In this document: piece after piece, positions 35,771 through 44,072 of the stretch
Layout: each line of letters begins with the position of its first letter
Position numbering within the stretch: position 1 is the stretch's first letter
Assembly: GCA_035515075.1 (NCBI GenBank)
Contig: DATJBZ010000029.1
Span: forward strand, 62,001-126,000
DNA: 64,000 nucleotides
Direction of reading: 5' to 3'
From: Moheibacter sp035515075
GTDB taxonomy: Bacteria > Bacteroidota > Bacteroidia > Flavobacteriales > Weeksellaceae
Position numbers and translations under genes: made by a program
Notes under the pieces: generated by a model
Seen by the model: the letters and a program-made list of their open reading frames with translations, nothing else
Database searches by the model: none
Told to the model about the DNA's origin: nothing

Positions 35771-36432
35771 TATAAAAACAATAGTAAAACAGCCGCGCCA
35801 CCCACAACATAAGCACCGATCGTAAACAAATCAGAATAGGATTTTGAAAAACGTCTTTCCAACAAGTTTTCCGCGTCGATTTGATTTTCGTGGAATTTCA
35901 ATTCCTTTTTGGGTTGTCTCAGAACATTGGCCATCAAGGTATCGCCTTCCCATTTGTTGACTTCAATTTTGTATTGCTTATCAGCAACCGTAATTTTATA
36001 ATATTTGTTGGGTTTGATTTTTTCTTTCAATGACTTTTCTTCAGCAGTAAGGCTTGCTTCGCTTTTTGATTGGGCACTTTTTTCATTTGCTTCAGAAGCT
36101 TCTTTGGATCGACTAAAACTCATGCCTGAAGTTTGGCTCAACTTCACTTTTTCTTCTTCTTTGGCCTTTTCCTCCATGTCTTTTAACGCTTGTCCTTTTC
36201 TCTCCATATCCTCCGCCATTTCTGTATTGGCTTGTGGAAGATCTCTTGTCATCGCAGTAGGTGCCATGCCCCGATCTGTCAGTGAGCTGGAACGCATAGA
36301 ACCTGGGCCTCTACGACCTGGCGTAATTTCCTCAACTTCTACTTCTGAATAAGGTTTGTAAACATAACAACTGCTCAATAAAACCAATAAGCACAAACCA
36401 AAGTATTTTGAATATTTCATGTTGATTTTCAT
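35770..36432 (-). CDS. Lipoprotein with charged helical middle and C-terminal membrane helix
   Basis: 220 residues. Lipobox LSSC (acylated Cys22), a Gly/Arg/Ser segment (about 36-60), a Lys/Glu-rich likely coiled coil (about 70-140), then a small beta-type unit KYYKITVADKQYKIEVNKWEGDTL (split here as KYYKITVADKQ and YKIEVNKWEGD), and a hydrophobic C-terminal helix (205-220). Lipid anchor plus terminal helix is unusual. I do not recognise the family. It lies 42 bases after the OstA-like gene and overlaps the aminotransferase start. Confidence 0.8.
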   Translation of the reverse strand: MKINMKYSKYFGLCLLVLLSSCYVYKPYSEVEVEEITPGRRGPGSMRSSSLTDRGMAPTAMTRDLPQANTEMAEDMERKGQALKDMEEKAKEEEKVKLSQTSGMSFSRSKEASEANEKSAQSKSEASLTAEEKSLKEKIKPNKYYKITVADKQYKIEVNKWEGDTLMANVLRQPKKELKFHENQIDAENLLERRFSKSYSDLFTIGAYVVGGAAVLLLFL

Positions 36433-36474
36433 TTCTAAATTTTATTAGGGGTAAAATTAATCATCTCTTGGGAA

Positions 36475-38262
36475 TTAAGCAGGATTTTCAGGTTTTTCTT
36501 CTTTGGAGAAAATTGCATCCAAATCCATCATGGTTTCCTCAACTGATTCGTTTTCTGTGTTTTCTTGCACATCGGTGGCTTCCCATGGATTCTTTTCCCC
36601 AAAGATATCTTGCCAACGCCGCATTCGTTCATCACCTCGCCATCGGAAATCTTTCAGAAATTGTCGGTCTTTGGGGAATTTGGACTCAGGAAACAAACGG
36701 GAGTTCGCTTGAATCAAACACGCCAAAACATCGACATTGCTGCCATCGATTTCCGCCTCAATGATGCCACAATCTGACAAATTGATGCCCAATCTTTCTT
36801 TGACCAAAGTTTTCTCGTCTTCATCATCAACATAAGTAACCGACTGTGCATTTTCATGGACTTCGACCATTTTCAATTTGTTGTCTAAAAAATAACCGGT
36901 CATGTATTTCCCTTTGACTTGGTTGAATTCTTTTTCATTCAAAGAATCGACTTTGGCAATCGCAAAAGCATGGTTGAAAATCCGCACCGAATCCATCACT
37001 TCTTTGACTGGATTGTTGTATGTATAAATTGTATCGCCTGTAATTTGCTGGTCATCGACCCACATGATCGGATCTCGGAAAAATTTCATCAAACCAATGG
37101 TTTCATTGTAAAAAATCGAATCCGACTTGCCTTGCATATTGGTTTTATAATAACGTGCATTGAAATAAGCCTTCAATACGCGGGTAGAATCCGCTCTTTG
37201 TACCGCCATGATGGTATCGGCATGAAAGTACAATGAATCTAATTCAAAGGCTTTGACCGCATAGGCATTTTGGGTTACAAAGGCCGAATCGACATTGCGA
37301 TGTACTTCGCCGTATTCGCCACGAATGAATCTTCGCTCTTCAGGGTCATTGATCAGCACATCGCCTTTTGCCCAACCATAGCCCGTTTGGTCATTGAAGT
37401 ACATGTTGTTGCCATGCAGTTCTTTGCCGTCTCGGTAAATGGTCGAACGCTTATTGAGAAAAGCTTCTCCCGTTCGTTTGTTGAATTTCCCACCGCCCTC
37501 GGGCATCAATACATAATTTCTTGGATTTTTCCGATCGGTAATGGTACTTCGGCCGATGAAATCCGTCACATCCGTCATTTGGTTCATGATCATTTTGTCA
37601 GAAACGATACGGTACTCTTCGGTTTCAATCATCGTATTTCGATCAAACGTAATTTCTTTGCTGTTGGCATTGTATTGCAAAACCTGGGTATGGGTCACGC
37701 TGCCGTCTTTTCCTCGAATGATTGCGCCTTTGTCGGTGTAGGCCACGCCCGTCGCCCGATTGTATTCCATATAAGGCGTTTCAATCCGCTGGCTCGGGTC
37801 GATCATCACTACATTGCCCGAGGCGACCGCTATGTCCGTCACCCGATCGTATTCGACATAATCTGCAAAAAGCTCAGACTTGGCATCTTTGATGTGCACA
37901 TTGTCAAAACCTTTGACCAGTCGAGTATTGCCATCGTATTCTAAACTGTCCGAACGAAAGGTCACGGTATCGTTGACCATTCTTACATTGGACCAAGCCC
38001 GAAAAATATTTTCTTGTTGATAATAAACCGCCGTATCGCTGTACAACTTCGTGCCTTCATGTTCAAAGACCACTTGGCCATACGCAAAGGGATTTCCACC
38101 AAAACGCGCAGGGTCTACACGGGTCACATCCGAATGCAATTGTCTGAATTTCTTGATCGGCGGATCTTTTTTGGGTTGGGTTTGTCCCAAAGCAAAAAAA
38201 CTACTGAACAACAACAGCAGTAAGCTTAAAAAACGGAAAATATTATTTGTTCTTTCTGCCAT
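36475..38262 (-). CDS. OstA/LptA-like outer-membrane assembly protein
   Basis: About 595 residues from MAERTNNIFRFLSLL, where a signal peptide begins; the open frame extends 58 codons further upstream but only through the fur gene. The body repeats OstA-like beta-jellyroll units such as DSLEYDGNTRLVKGFDNVHI and YVEYDRVTDIAVASGNVVM, as in LptA and the LptD N-terminus. These bind lipopolysaccharide on its way across the periplasm. It is much longer than E. coli LptA (185 residues), as in other Bacteroidota. Start overlaps the end of fur by 20 bases; the lipoprotein and aminotransferase genes follow. Confidence 0.85.
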   Translation of the reverse strand: MAERTNNIFRFLSLLLLLFSSFFALGQTQPKKDPPIKKFRQLHSDVTRVDPARFGGNPFAYGQVVFEHEGTKLYSDTAVYYQQENIFRAWSNVRMVNDTVTFRSDSLEYDGNTRLVKGFDNVHIKDAKSELFADYVEYDRVTDIAVASGNVVMIDPSQRIETPYMEYNRATGVAYTDKGAIIRGKDGSVTHTQVLQYNANSKEITFDRNTMIETEEYRIVSDKMIMNQMTDVTDFIGRSTITDRKNPRNYVLMPEGGGKFNKRTGEAFLNKRSTIYRDGKELHGNNMYFNDQTGYGWAKGDVLINDPEERRFIRGEYGEVHRNVDSAFVTQNAYAVKAFELDSLYFHADTIMAVQRADSTRVLKAYFNARYYKTNMQGKSDSIFYNETIGLMKFFRDPIMWVDDQQITGDTIYTYNNPVKEVMDSVRIFNHAFAIAKVDSLNEKEFNQVKGKYMTGYFLDNKLKMVEVHENAQSVTYVDDEDEKTLVKERLGINLSDCGIIEAEIDGSNVDVLACLIQANSRLFPESKFPKDRQFLKDFRWRGDERMRRWQDIFGEKNPWEATDVQENTENESVEETMMDLDAIFSKEEKPENPA

Positions 38263-38692
38263 AAAAATAGAGTGAATGGCTATCAACTTGGATATCAAAG
38301 ATCTCTTCGATCGTCGCTTTGATCGATTGAATTCTTGGGTCGCAAAACTCGATGACTTCTCCCGTATCGGACAAAATGATGTGGTCATGTTGTTTGTCAA
38401 AATACGACTTTTCATAATGCGCTTGTTGTTCCCCAAACTGATGACGGCGCACCAATTTGGCTTCCATCAACAGCTCAATGGTATTATACAAGGTTGCACG
38501 ACTGACACGGTACTTCTTGTCTTTCATCATGATGTACAGACGATCGATGTCGAAATGCTCATCGGTCGAATAGATCTCTTCCAAAATCGCATAACGCTCC
38601 GGTGTTTTTCGGTGGTTTTGTTCCTCCAAAAAATTCGTAAAAACCTGCTTTACAATCTCATAATTTCTTTGCTGTACTTCTTCCTTGTCCAT
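38243..38692 (-). CDS. fur: Fur-family transcriptional regulator
   Basis: 149 residues. A winged helix with RKTPERYAILEEIYS and VSRATLYNTIELLMEAKLV is followed by the metal-binding dimer domain with HDHIILSDTGEVIEFCDP. The two structural CxxC pairs of many Fur proteins are absent; only one Cys remains. It should be an iron- or peroxide-responsive repressor; Fur versus PerR cannot be settled. It is first in a leftward set with OstA-like, lipoprotein and aminotransferase genes and overlaps the OstA start. Confidence 0.9.
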   Translation of the reverse strand: MDKEEVQQRNYEIVKQVFTNFLEEQNHRKTPERYAILEEIYSTDEHFDIDRLYIMMKDKKYRVSRATLYNTIELLMEAKLVRRHQFGEQQAHYEKSYFDKQHDHIILSDTGEVIEFCDPRIQSIKATIEEIFDIQVDSHSLYFYGRKNK

Positions 38693-39017
38693 CGCTGAAA
38701 AGTTTTGGTAAAGATAGTTCTTAATTTGAAAATGAAGTAATAGAGCCTTCTAACAATTTTGAACAATGCAGCTCATTATAATTGAACTAAAAATCAACAT
38801 TTGAGCTGCACAACACGCCAAGACTATGGTGCAGCACTTCAACATCGGCCTTGTCAACACCAATTTGGCATACAAACAAAGAAGTCTTGAGGTTCACCCG
38901 TCCAAAATTTCATTTCCAAATACCAATGCGTCTATTGACTACGCCAACAATAAAGTCCCAAATCGGGAAAACAGTTCTCTACATCTCCCACAAACTATTT
39001 TTCAATTGGCTTTAATT
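38693..39017. other. Intergenic region with competing inverted repeats
   Basis: No supported gene. TGCAGCTCA (38767-38775) is complementary to TGAGCTGCA (38802-38810), whose overlapping GCTGCAC (38805-38811) is in turn complementary to GTGCAGC (38829-38835). The two stems exclude each other. A plus-strand ORF (38826-39104) runs antisense to the 95-residue gene and is not credible. Confidence 0.5.
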
Positions 39018-39302
39018 TCAGATAAACTCCTCATTTCTAGGAACAATCGGGACGAGGATTTTCTTGTCATCAATTTCGTGCAAAAACACAGGATAGCGAA
39101 GTGAGAAGGATTCGAGGCCGTATTTTTCTTTTTCAGCTATATTTTCAAAAGAAATACCCTTGTGTTCCATGGCTTTTTTCAAAGCAACAAGAAAGCGTCC
39201 TCTTTCACCGACCCAACCGTTGTAGGAGGTCTCTTGGTTGAAAATGTTGACCAATTCAAAATCGTTCAAGGTCTTTAAATAAGTGTAATTGTTTTTTGAC
39301 AT
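39018..39302 (-). CDS. Small orphan protein with structured leader
   Basis: About 94 residues from the second of two tandem ATGs (MSKNNYTYL); starting at the first (39305) adds one Met. No signal peptide, membrane helix or cysteine. A central part NGWVGERGRFLVALKKAMEHKG looks like a small helical fold and the end is beta-like (KKILVPIVPRN). I recall similar short proteins in flavobacterial accessory regions but cannot name a family. It has an excellent promoter at 39447-39476 and a ~135-base leader with strong secondary structure, far more regulation than expected for a random ORF. Confidence 0.65.
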   Translation of the reverse strand: MSKNNYTYLKTLNDFELVNIFNQETSYNGWVGERGRFLVALKKAMEHKGISFENIAEKEKYGLESFSLRYPVFLHEIDDKKILVPIVPRNEEFI

Positions 39303-39311
39303 CATGTAAAA

Positions 39312-39441
39312 ATTTAAAAGTGAAACAAAATTTTACATCAAAAAATCAGGGAAGTGCGTGATGGCAATTTTTCCTTTCGGCTCATCCATTTTAGCACCGC
39401 GGCATTTGCTCGGTTGCTGTCAATTCAATGACTCTTGATGT
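39312..39441 (-). promoter_or_regulatory. S-box-like structured leader (candidate riboswitch)
   Basis: Read on the minus strand from about 39441, the leader has ATCAAGAG, CAGCAACC and GGTGCTAAA in the order of the SAM-I (S-box) core. ACATCA (39441-39436) can pair with TGATGT (39340-39335) as P1; GTCA/TGAC (39432-39429/39422-39419) forms a short P2; ACCG/CGGT (39414-39411/39399-39396) forms P3; ATGG/CCAT with an inner CC-GAAA-GG follows. P2 is far shorter than in SAM-I. The P1 3' strand can instead pair with sequence just before the start codon. Confidence 0.5.
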
Positions 39442-39446
39442 TGGTA

Positions 39447-39476
39447 CAAATATAAGCTATAATTATTCATTACAAA
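39447..39476 (-). promoter_or_regulatory. Promoter of the small orphan gene
   Basis: Minus strand TTTG (39476-39473), 18-base spacer, TATATTTG (39454-39447): exact matches to both boxes. Transcription should begin near 39442, at the first base of the P1 stem of the leader. Confidence 0.75.
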
Positions 39477-39480
39477 ATGA

Positions 39481-39768
39481 TTGAGCCCAAATGAACTATC
39501 GCTTAACCTATTTTAACGCCATTCAATAATCGACTAAAAATCAACGCATTGAAAGTTGTTGATAACCTTTTGATTTCTTTTGTCATTTCAGTCTTCAATG
39601 TCCTAATTATTGCGCTATTTTTGAAATTCGTGAAATTCTTTGGGAAATATATTTAAAGTTTTGACAGCGAGTTGATTTGATTTTTCAGTTCTCGCCTTCC
39701 TTAGATTTTAATACACCTTCCCAACGAAATTTCATCCACTAAAGTCTAATTTTATATTTCAAGGTACT
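39481..39768. other. Upstream region of nrdB
   Basis: No gene. TATTTTTG (39616-39623) is a -7 match without a partner, and TATATTTC (39753-39760) is one base off the consensus only eight bases before the ATG. No NrdR box recognised. Confidence 0.4.
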
Positions 39769-40743
39769 ATGTCTATTTTCGATAAAAGAATCAATTATAA
39801 ACCATTTGAATACCCAGGAATTTTACAATTCACAGATGCGATCAACAAGTCTTTTTGGGTACACAATGAAATCGATTTTACGGCAGATACCCAAGATTTT
39901 CATTCGCATTTGACACTTGCCGAGAAAACAGCGATCAAACATAGTTTATTGGCGATTGCTCAAGTAGAAGTGGCGGTGAAGTCTTTTTGGGGAAATCTAT
40001 ACGATCATTTTCCAAAACCAGAATTCAATGGATTGGGCAGTACTTTTGCAGAATGCGAATTCAGGCACTCTGAAGCTTATTCAAGATTGTTGGAAGTTTT
40101 GGGCTACAACGATGAATTTGAAAAACTGATCGAAGTCGATGTTATCCGCGAACGCATTGATTATTTATCCGCTGCTTTGAAAGACGCGAAATCAACCGAC
40201 CGAAAAAGCTATGTGGTTTCATTGATCTTGTTTTCAATTTTGATTGAAAATGTTTCATTGTTCAGTCAATTTGCGATCATTCTTTCCTTTACGCGTTTCA
40301 AAGGTTACATGAAAAACGTGAGCAACATCATCGCTTGGACTTCTGTGGACGAACAGGTGCATGCCAATGCTGGAATTTATATCGTGAACCAAATCCGCAA
40401 AGAATTCCCAGATTTCTTTGACCAAGAAACCATCGATTTCATTCAAGAGACTGTAAAAAATTCGATCGAAGTTGAAGCCAAAATTTTGGATTGGATTTTT
40501 ATCGAAGGCGAAATTGAAACAGTGAACAAAAAGAATTTATTGAACTTCATGAAATTCAGAGTGGACGATAGTTTGAAGAAAATCAATTTGGAACCGATTT
40601 ACAACATTTCATACGAAGATTATAAACCGATGGTTTGGTTTGAAGAAGAAGTTTTTGCCAACAGCTTGGATGATTTCTTTGCCAAACGTCCGGTGGACTA
40701 TACCAAACACGATAAATCCATCACCGCAGATGATTTATTTTAA
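39769..40743 (+). CDS. nrdB: Class I ribonucleotide reductase, small (beta) subunit
   Basis: 324 residues with a di-iron ferritin-like core. Ligand pattern: Glu67 (first ligand), then Glu97-x2-His100-x3-Tyr104 in ECEFRHSEAY, equivalent to E115/H118/Y122 of E. coli R2, so a tyrosyl radical site is present. DEQVHANAG carries the second Glu/His set. The N-terminus starts directly with the core, with no ATP-cone. It makes the radical used by NrdA, 39 bases downstream, to reduce ribonucleotides. Confidence 0.93.
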   Translation: MSIFDKRINYKPFEYPGILQFTDAINKSFWVHNEIDFTADTQDFHSHLTLAEKTAIKHSLLAIAQVEVAVKSFWGNLYDHFPKPEFNGLGSTFAECEFRHSEAYSRLLEVLGYNDEFEKLIEVDVIRERIDYLSAALKDAKSTDRKSYVVSLILFSILIENVSLFSQFAIILSFTRFKGYMKNVSNIIAWTSVDEQVHANAGIYIVNQIRKEFPDFFDQETIDFIQETVKNSIEVEAKILDWIFIEGEIETVNKKNLLNFMKFRVDDSLKKINLEPIYNISYEDYKPMVWFEEEVFANSLDDFFAKRPVDYTKHDKSITADDLF

Positions 40744-40782
40744 TTAAACAACAAAACACAACCCCAAAAGCACTATACAATT

Positions 40783-42480
40783 ATGGAAACAAACAGTGGA
40801 TTGCCGATGCAAACATCCTTACAGCCAGAAACTTTACCGAAACTTTGGTGGAAAAATGAAGAAAGCGAACAGATCCTGAATCGCGGTTATTTATTGAAAG
40901 GAGAAACCGTAGAAGGCGCGATAGAGCGCGTGGCTACTGCAGCAGCAAAACGTTTGTACAAACCAGAATTGATCGAACCATTCAAAGAGATGATCGAGCG
41001 AGGTTGGATGAGTTTGAGTTCACCCGTTTGGGCCAATATGGGGACACAAAGAGGTTTACCGATCTCTTGTTTCAACGTATTTGTACCGGACAGCATCGAA
41101 GGAATTACCCACAAATTGGGCGAAGTCATCATGCAAACCAAAATTGGGGGAGGAACTTCGGGTTATTTTGGTTCTTTGAGAGAAAGAGGAAGTGCGGTAA
41201 CAGATAATGGGAAGAGCAGTGGTGCGGTGAGTTTCATGAAATTGTTTGATACAGCGATGGACACCATTTCTCAAGGCGGTGTGCGCCGTGGGGCATTTGC
41301 GGCGTATTTGGACATTGACCATGCGGACATCGAAGAATTTTTGAAAATCAAAGACATCGGAAATCCGATTCAAAATCTATTTACCGCAGTTTGTGTACCT
41401 GATTATTGGATGCAAGAAATGATCGATGGCGATGCTGAAAAGCGCCAAATTTGGGCGAAAGTTTTGGAATCTCGTCAACAAAAAGGCTTGCCGTACATTT
41501 TCTTTTCGGACAATGTCAACCGAAACAAACCACAAGTGTACAAGGACCTGAACATGCGCATTTATGCAAGCAATTTGTGTTCAGAAATCATGTTGCCTTC
41601 GAGCATGGACGAATCTTTCATTTGTTGTTTGTCTTCCATGAACTTGGAATTGTACGACGAATGGAAAGATACAGAAGCAGTGAAATTGGCAATTTTCTTT
41701 TTGGATGCCGTTTTGCAAGAGTTCATCGAAAAAACAGAAGGAAACCACTACTTGGCTTCAGCCAATCGATTTGCGAAACGCCACCGTGCTTTGGGGTTGG
41801 GCGTTTTGGGTTGGCATTCTTATTTGCAGAAAAACATGATTCCATTTGAAGGATTGGAAGCCAAGATGTTGACCAACGAAATCTTTAAAAACATCCAGGA
41901 CAAAGCCGACAAGGCAACCCAGGATTTGGCAAGAATTTATGGTGAACCAGAATTATTGAAAGACTACGGAAGAAGAAACACAACGACTTTGGCCATTGCT
42001 CCAACGACTTCTTCTTCAGCAATCTTGGGACAAACCTCTCCAGGGATTGAACCTTTCTCATCGAATTATTACAAAGCAGGCTTGTCCAAAGGAAATTTCA
42101 TCCGTAAAAATAAATATTTGGCAAAATTGCTGGAAGAAAAAGGATTGGACAACGAGGAAACTTGGCGAAGCATCATGTTGAGCGCAGGAAGCGTACAGCA
42201 ATTGGATGGTTTGACCGATGAAGAAAAAGCAGTATTCAAAACTTTTAGAGAAATCAGCCAATTGGAAATCATCCAACAAGCGTCTATTCGCCAGAAATAC
42301 ATCGATCAAGCCCAAAGTTTGAACTTGAACATTCCATCTGGCTTGCCAATCAAAGAAGTCAACAAATTGATGATTGAGGCTTGGAAATTGGGCGTAAAAA
42401 CCTTGTATTACCAAAGAAGTCAAAGCGTTTCCAAAGAGATGGTGACTAGTTTGGTTTCTTGCATCAGTTGCGAAGGCTAA
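40783..42480 (+). CDS. nrdA: Class I ribonucleotide reductase, large (alpha) subunit, compact
   Basis: 565 residues, against 750-850 for usual NrdA. The 10-stranded barrel keeps Cys96 (SCFN) and Cys281 as the redox pair, Asn264-Leu-Cys266-Ser-Glu268 at the active site, the YYQRS tyrosine pair and the C-terminal CISC reducing motif. What is missing is the ~100-residue N-terminal ATP-cone that senses dATP. Since NrdB also lacks one, overall activity control must be absent or different. It forms an operon with nrdB, closed by a terminator. Confidence 0.93.
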   Translation: METNSGLPMQTSLQPETLPKLWWKNEESEQILNRGYLLKGETVEGAIERVATAAAKRLYKPELIEPFKEMIERGWMSLSSPVWANMGTQRGLPISCFNVFVPDSIEGITHKLGEVIMQTKIGGGTSGYFGSLRERGSAVTDNGKSSGAVSFMKLFDTAMDTISQGGVRRGAFAAYLDIDHADIEEFLKIKDIGNPIQNLFTAVCVPDYWMQEMIDGDAEKRQIWAKVLESRQQKGLPYIFFSDNVNRNKPQVYKDLNMRIYASNLCSEIMLPSSMDESFICCLSSMNLELYDEWKDTEAVKLAIFFLDAVLQEFIEKTEGNHYLASANRFAKRHRALGLGVLGWHSYLQKNMIPFEGLEAKMLTNEIFKNIQDKADKATQDLARIYGEPELLKDYGRRNTTTLAIAPTTSSSAILGQTSPGIEPFSSNYYKAGLSKGNFIRKNKYLAKLLEEKGLDNEETWRSIMLSAGSVQQLDGLTDEEKAVFKTFREISQLEIIQQASIRQKYIDQAQSLNLNIPSGLPIKEVNKLMIEAWKLGVKTLYYQRSQSVSKEMVTSLVSCISCEG

Positions 42481-42560
42481 GCATAGACATCTCTACCTCA
42501 ATGGATAAGGGATGAACTTTTTGTCATAGCAACAACATCATTCTAAATATTAATTGTATA

Positions 42561-42590
42561 AAAATTTGGCCTCCGTTGAGGTCAAATTTT
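42561..42590 (+). terminator. nrdBA terminator
   Basis: AAAATTTGGCCTC (42561-42573) and GAGGTCAAATTTT (42578-42590), 13-bp stem with one G-U pair and a 4-base loop. Confidence 0.8.
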
Positions 42591-42678
42591 GTAATGGAGT
42601 GTTGGAAAAGATTGATTAAAAATGCCTTACAAATAATAATGAGGCTACATATCCCTTTGAGCAATAGAGTTATGAGGC

Positions 42679-42711
42679 TTTGGAATGGTTTTTGTTTAAG
42701 TAACGAGTTTG
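42679..42711 (+). promoter_or_regulatory. Likely promoter of the DUF4846 gene
   Basis: TTTG (42679-42682), 21-base spacer, CGAGTTTG (42704-42711). The -33 box is exact, the -7 box lacks the TA; leader of about 20 bases. Confidence 0.4.
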
Positions 42712-42734
42712 TTAACATTAAGTTATGTAATCAA

Positions 42735-43550
42735 ATGAAACACGCGCTATCTCTGATTGCCTTACTATCATTATTCTCTTGTAACACACTCAATAGCGAG
42801 AGTGTTTTATCTTCCAATTCCATCAATTTTGAAGAGTCAACTTCGATGATCAACCGTTATGGAAAAACGATTTTGGAGCGATTTGACGCTCCTTTGGGAT
42901 ACAATCGAGTGCGTGTAAACCCAGATGATTTCGGTGCTTATTTGAGAAGTTTGCCTTTGAAGCCCGACGGCAGTTTGGTTACTTATTACAACGGACAAAC
43001 CAAACCCAACAACAATATCTATGCTTCTGTGGTGGATTTACCGATTTCTGATAGAAACATTCAAATGTCAGCAGATGCAGTGATGCGTTTGATTTCCGAA
43101 TACTTGTATGCAAAAGAAGATTATGACCGCATTGTGTTTCATGCTGATAAAGTGCCGTTGCGTTTTACGGACTATGCGCATCAGGATTATTCATCGGCGA
43201 AATTTCATCAATACATAGATTTTGTAATGGAAAAAGTTTCTACGCCAAGTTTTTGTTCTGACCTCAGAGCCATTCATTTACACGAAATAAAAATCGGCGA
43301 TATTTTTGTGCAAAATACTCTGCCCAATGGCCATGCAGTCATCGTGGTTGATATGGTAGAAAACCGAAAGGGCGATAAATTGGTCTTATTGGCACAAGGT
43401 TTTCATCCCGCCCAAGAAATTCACATATTGACCAATCCCAACCAAGATGATTTGAGTCCTTGGTATGCGCTCAAAGAAGGGGAGTTGTTGACACCAGAAT
43501 GGCGTTTCATGACATCCGATTTGATGCGTTTCAAATTTTTAGGCAACTAA
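42735..43550 (+). CDS. DUF4846 lipoprotein
   Basis: 271 residues starting at MKHALSLIALLSLFSC, where a lipoprotein signal begins (acylated Cys16). The open frame extends 53 codons upstream, but that part overlaps the nrdA terminator and promoter and has no protein-like character. DUF4846 features: RFDAPLGYNRV, FGAYLRSLPLKPDGS, and the C-terminal cysteine-containing stretch FCSDLRAIHLHEIKIGD. Function unknown; envelope-anchored. PrcB-type gene follows 54 bases later. Confidence 0.88.
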   Translation: MKHALSLIALLSLFSCNTLNSESVLSSNSINFEESTSMINRYGKTILERFDAPLGYNRVRVNPDDFGAYLRSLPLKPDGSLVTYYNGQTKPNNNIYASVVDLPISDRNIQMSADAVMRLISEYLYAKEDYDRIVFHADKVPLRFTDYAHQDYSSAKFHQYIDFVMEKVSTPSFCSDLRAIHLHEIKIGDIFVQNTLPNGHAVIVVDMVENRKGDKLVLLAQGFHPAQEIHILTNPNQDDLSPWYALKEGELLTPEWRFMTSDLMRFKFLGN

Positions 43551-43554
43551 TCTT

Positions 43555-43585
43555 TTTCATTCAAAAGATAAATTCAGTAATTTTG
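43555..43585 (+). promoter_or_regulatory. Promoter of the PrcB-type lipoprotein gene
   Basis: TTTC (43555-43558), 19-base spacer, TAATTTTG (43578-43585). The -7 box is exact; expected leader about 15 bases. Supports ATG 43605 rather than the upstream TTG. Confidence 0.5.
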
Positions 43586-43604
43586 TGAATTATTGAATTT
43601 AAAA

Positions 43605-44054
43605 ATGAAAAAAATAATCCTTTGTTTTACTTTCTCACTGGGAATTCTCGCTTGCAATTCATCAAAAATTGCTTCCAAAGACCTTTCAGAGAAGCATACT
43701 CAAATTTTGTTTCAATCTGAATACGGTGGTTCAGGAACGGATGAAATCCAGTTGATCACCCAAAAAGAAGCATTCACGGAACTTTGGGAAGAAATTACGG
43801 GGCAACCGAAAGAAGAAATTCAAGCTTTTAATGACCAAGAAGAGATGGTCATCATCAAACATTTCACAAGTGGTCGATCTGGCGGAGCGACTTATACCGT
43901 CAATAAAATCAAAGAAAAAAAAGGACACATTCAAGTTTACTATTCAGTACAAGGACCTGGCGCAATCGGCACTGACGCAATCACCAGTCCAGTTTTGATG
44001 GTCAAGGTGAATAAACAAGACAAGCCGACCATTGAGTTCATTCTTCAACAATAG
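43605..44054 (+). CDS. PrcB C-terminal-domain lipoprotein
   Basis: 149 residues. Lipoprotein signal ILAC (Cys17), then a PrcB_C-like domain with EEMVIIKHFTSGRSGGATYTVNKI and the ITSPVLMVKVNKQDKPTIEF close. PrcB in Treponema activates the PrtP protease; in Bacteroidota such small lipoproteins are mostly uncharacterised. The upstream TTG (43593) lies in the leader. Cysteine desulfurase starts 18 bases downstream, so the two may share a transcript. Confidence 0.8.
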   Translation: MKKIILCFTFSLGILACNSSKIASKDLSEKHTQILFQSEYGGSGTDEIQLITQKEAFTELWEEITGQPKEEIQAFNDQEEMVIIKHFTSGRSGGATYTVNKIKEKKGHIQVYYSVQGPGAIGTDAITSPVLMVKVNKQDKPTIEFILQQ

Positions 44055-44072
44055 AAACACACACAAACAAAC

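Noticed and set aside
38263..38436. 58-codon N-terminal extension of the OstA-like protein
   Set aside because: It is the fur gene read in another frame; the signal peptide begins at 38262.
38826..39104. 92-codon plus-strand ORF
   Set aside because: Antisense to the end of the 95-residue gene, no promoter, unnatural composition.
39361..39420. Short peptide-like frames in the orphan gene's leader
   Set aside because: All three minus frames read briefly, but base pairing and S-box words explain the sequence better than coding.
42576..42734. 53-codon extension of the DUF4846 protein
   Set aside because: Overlaps the nrdBA terminator and promoter; the lipoprotein signal starts at 42735.
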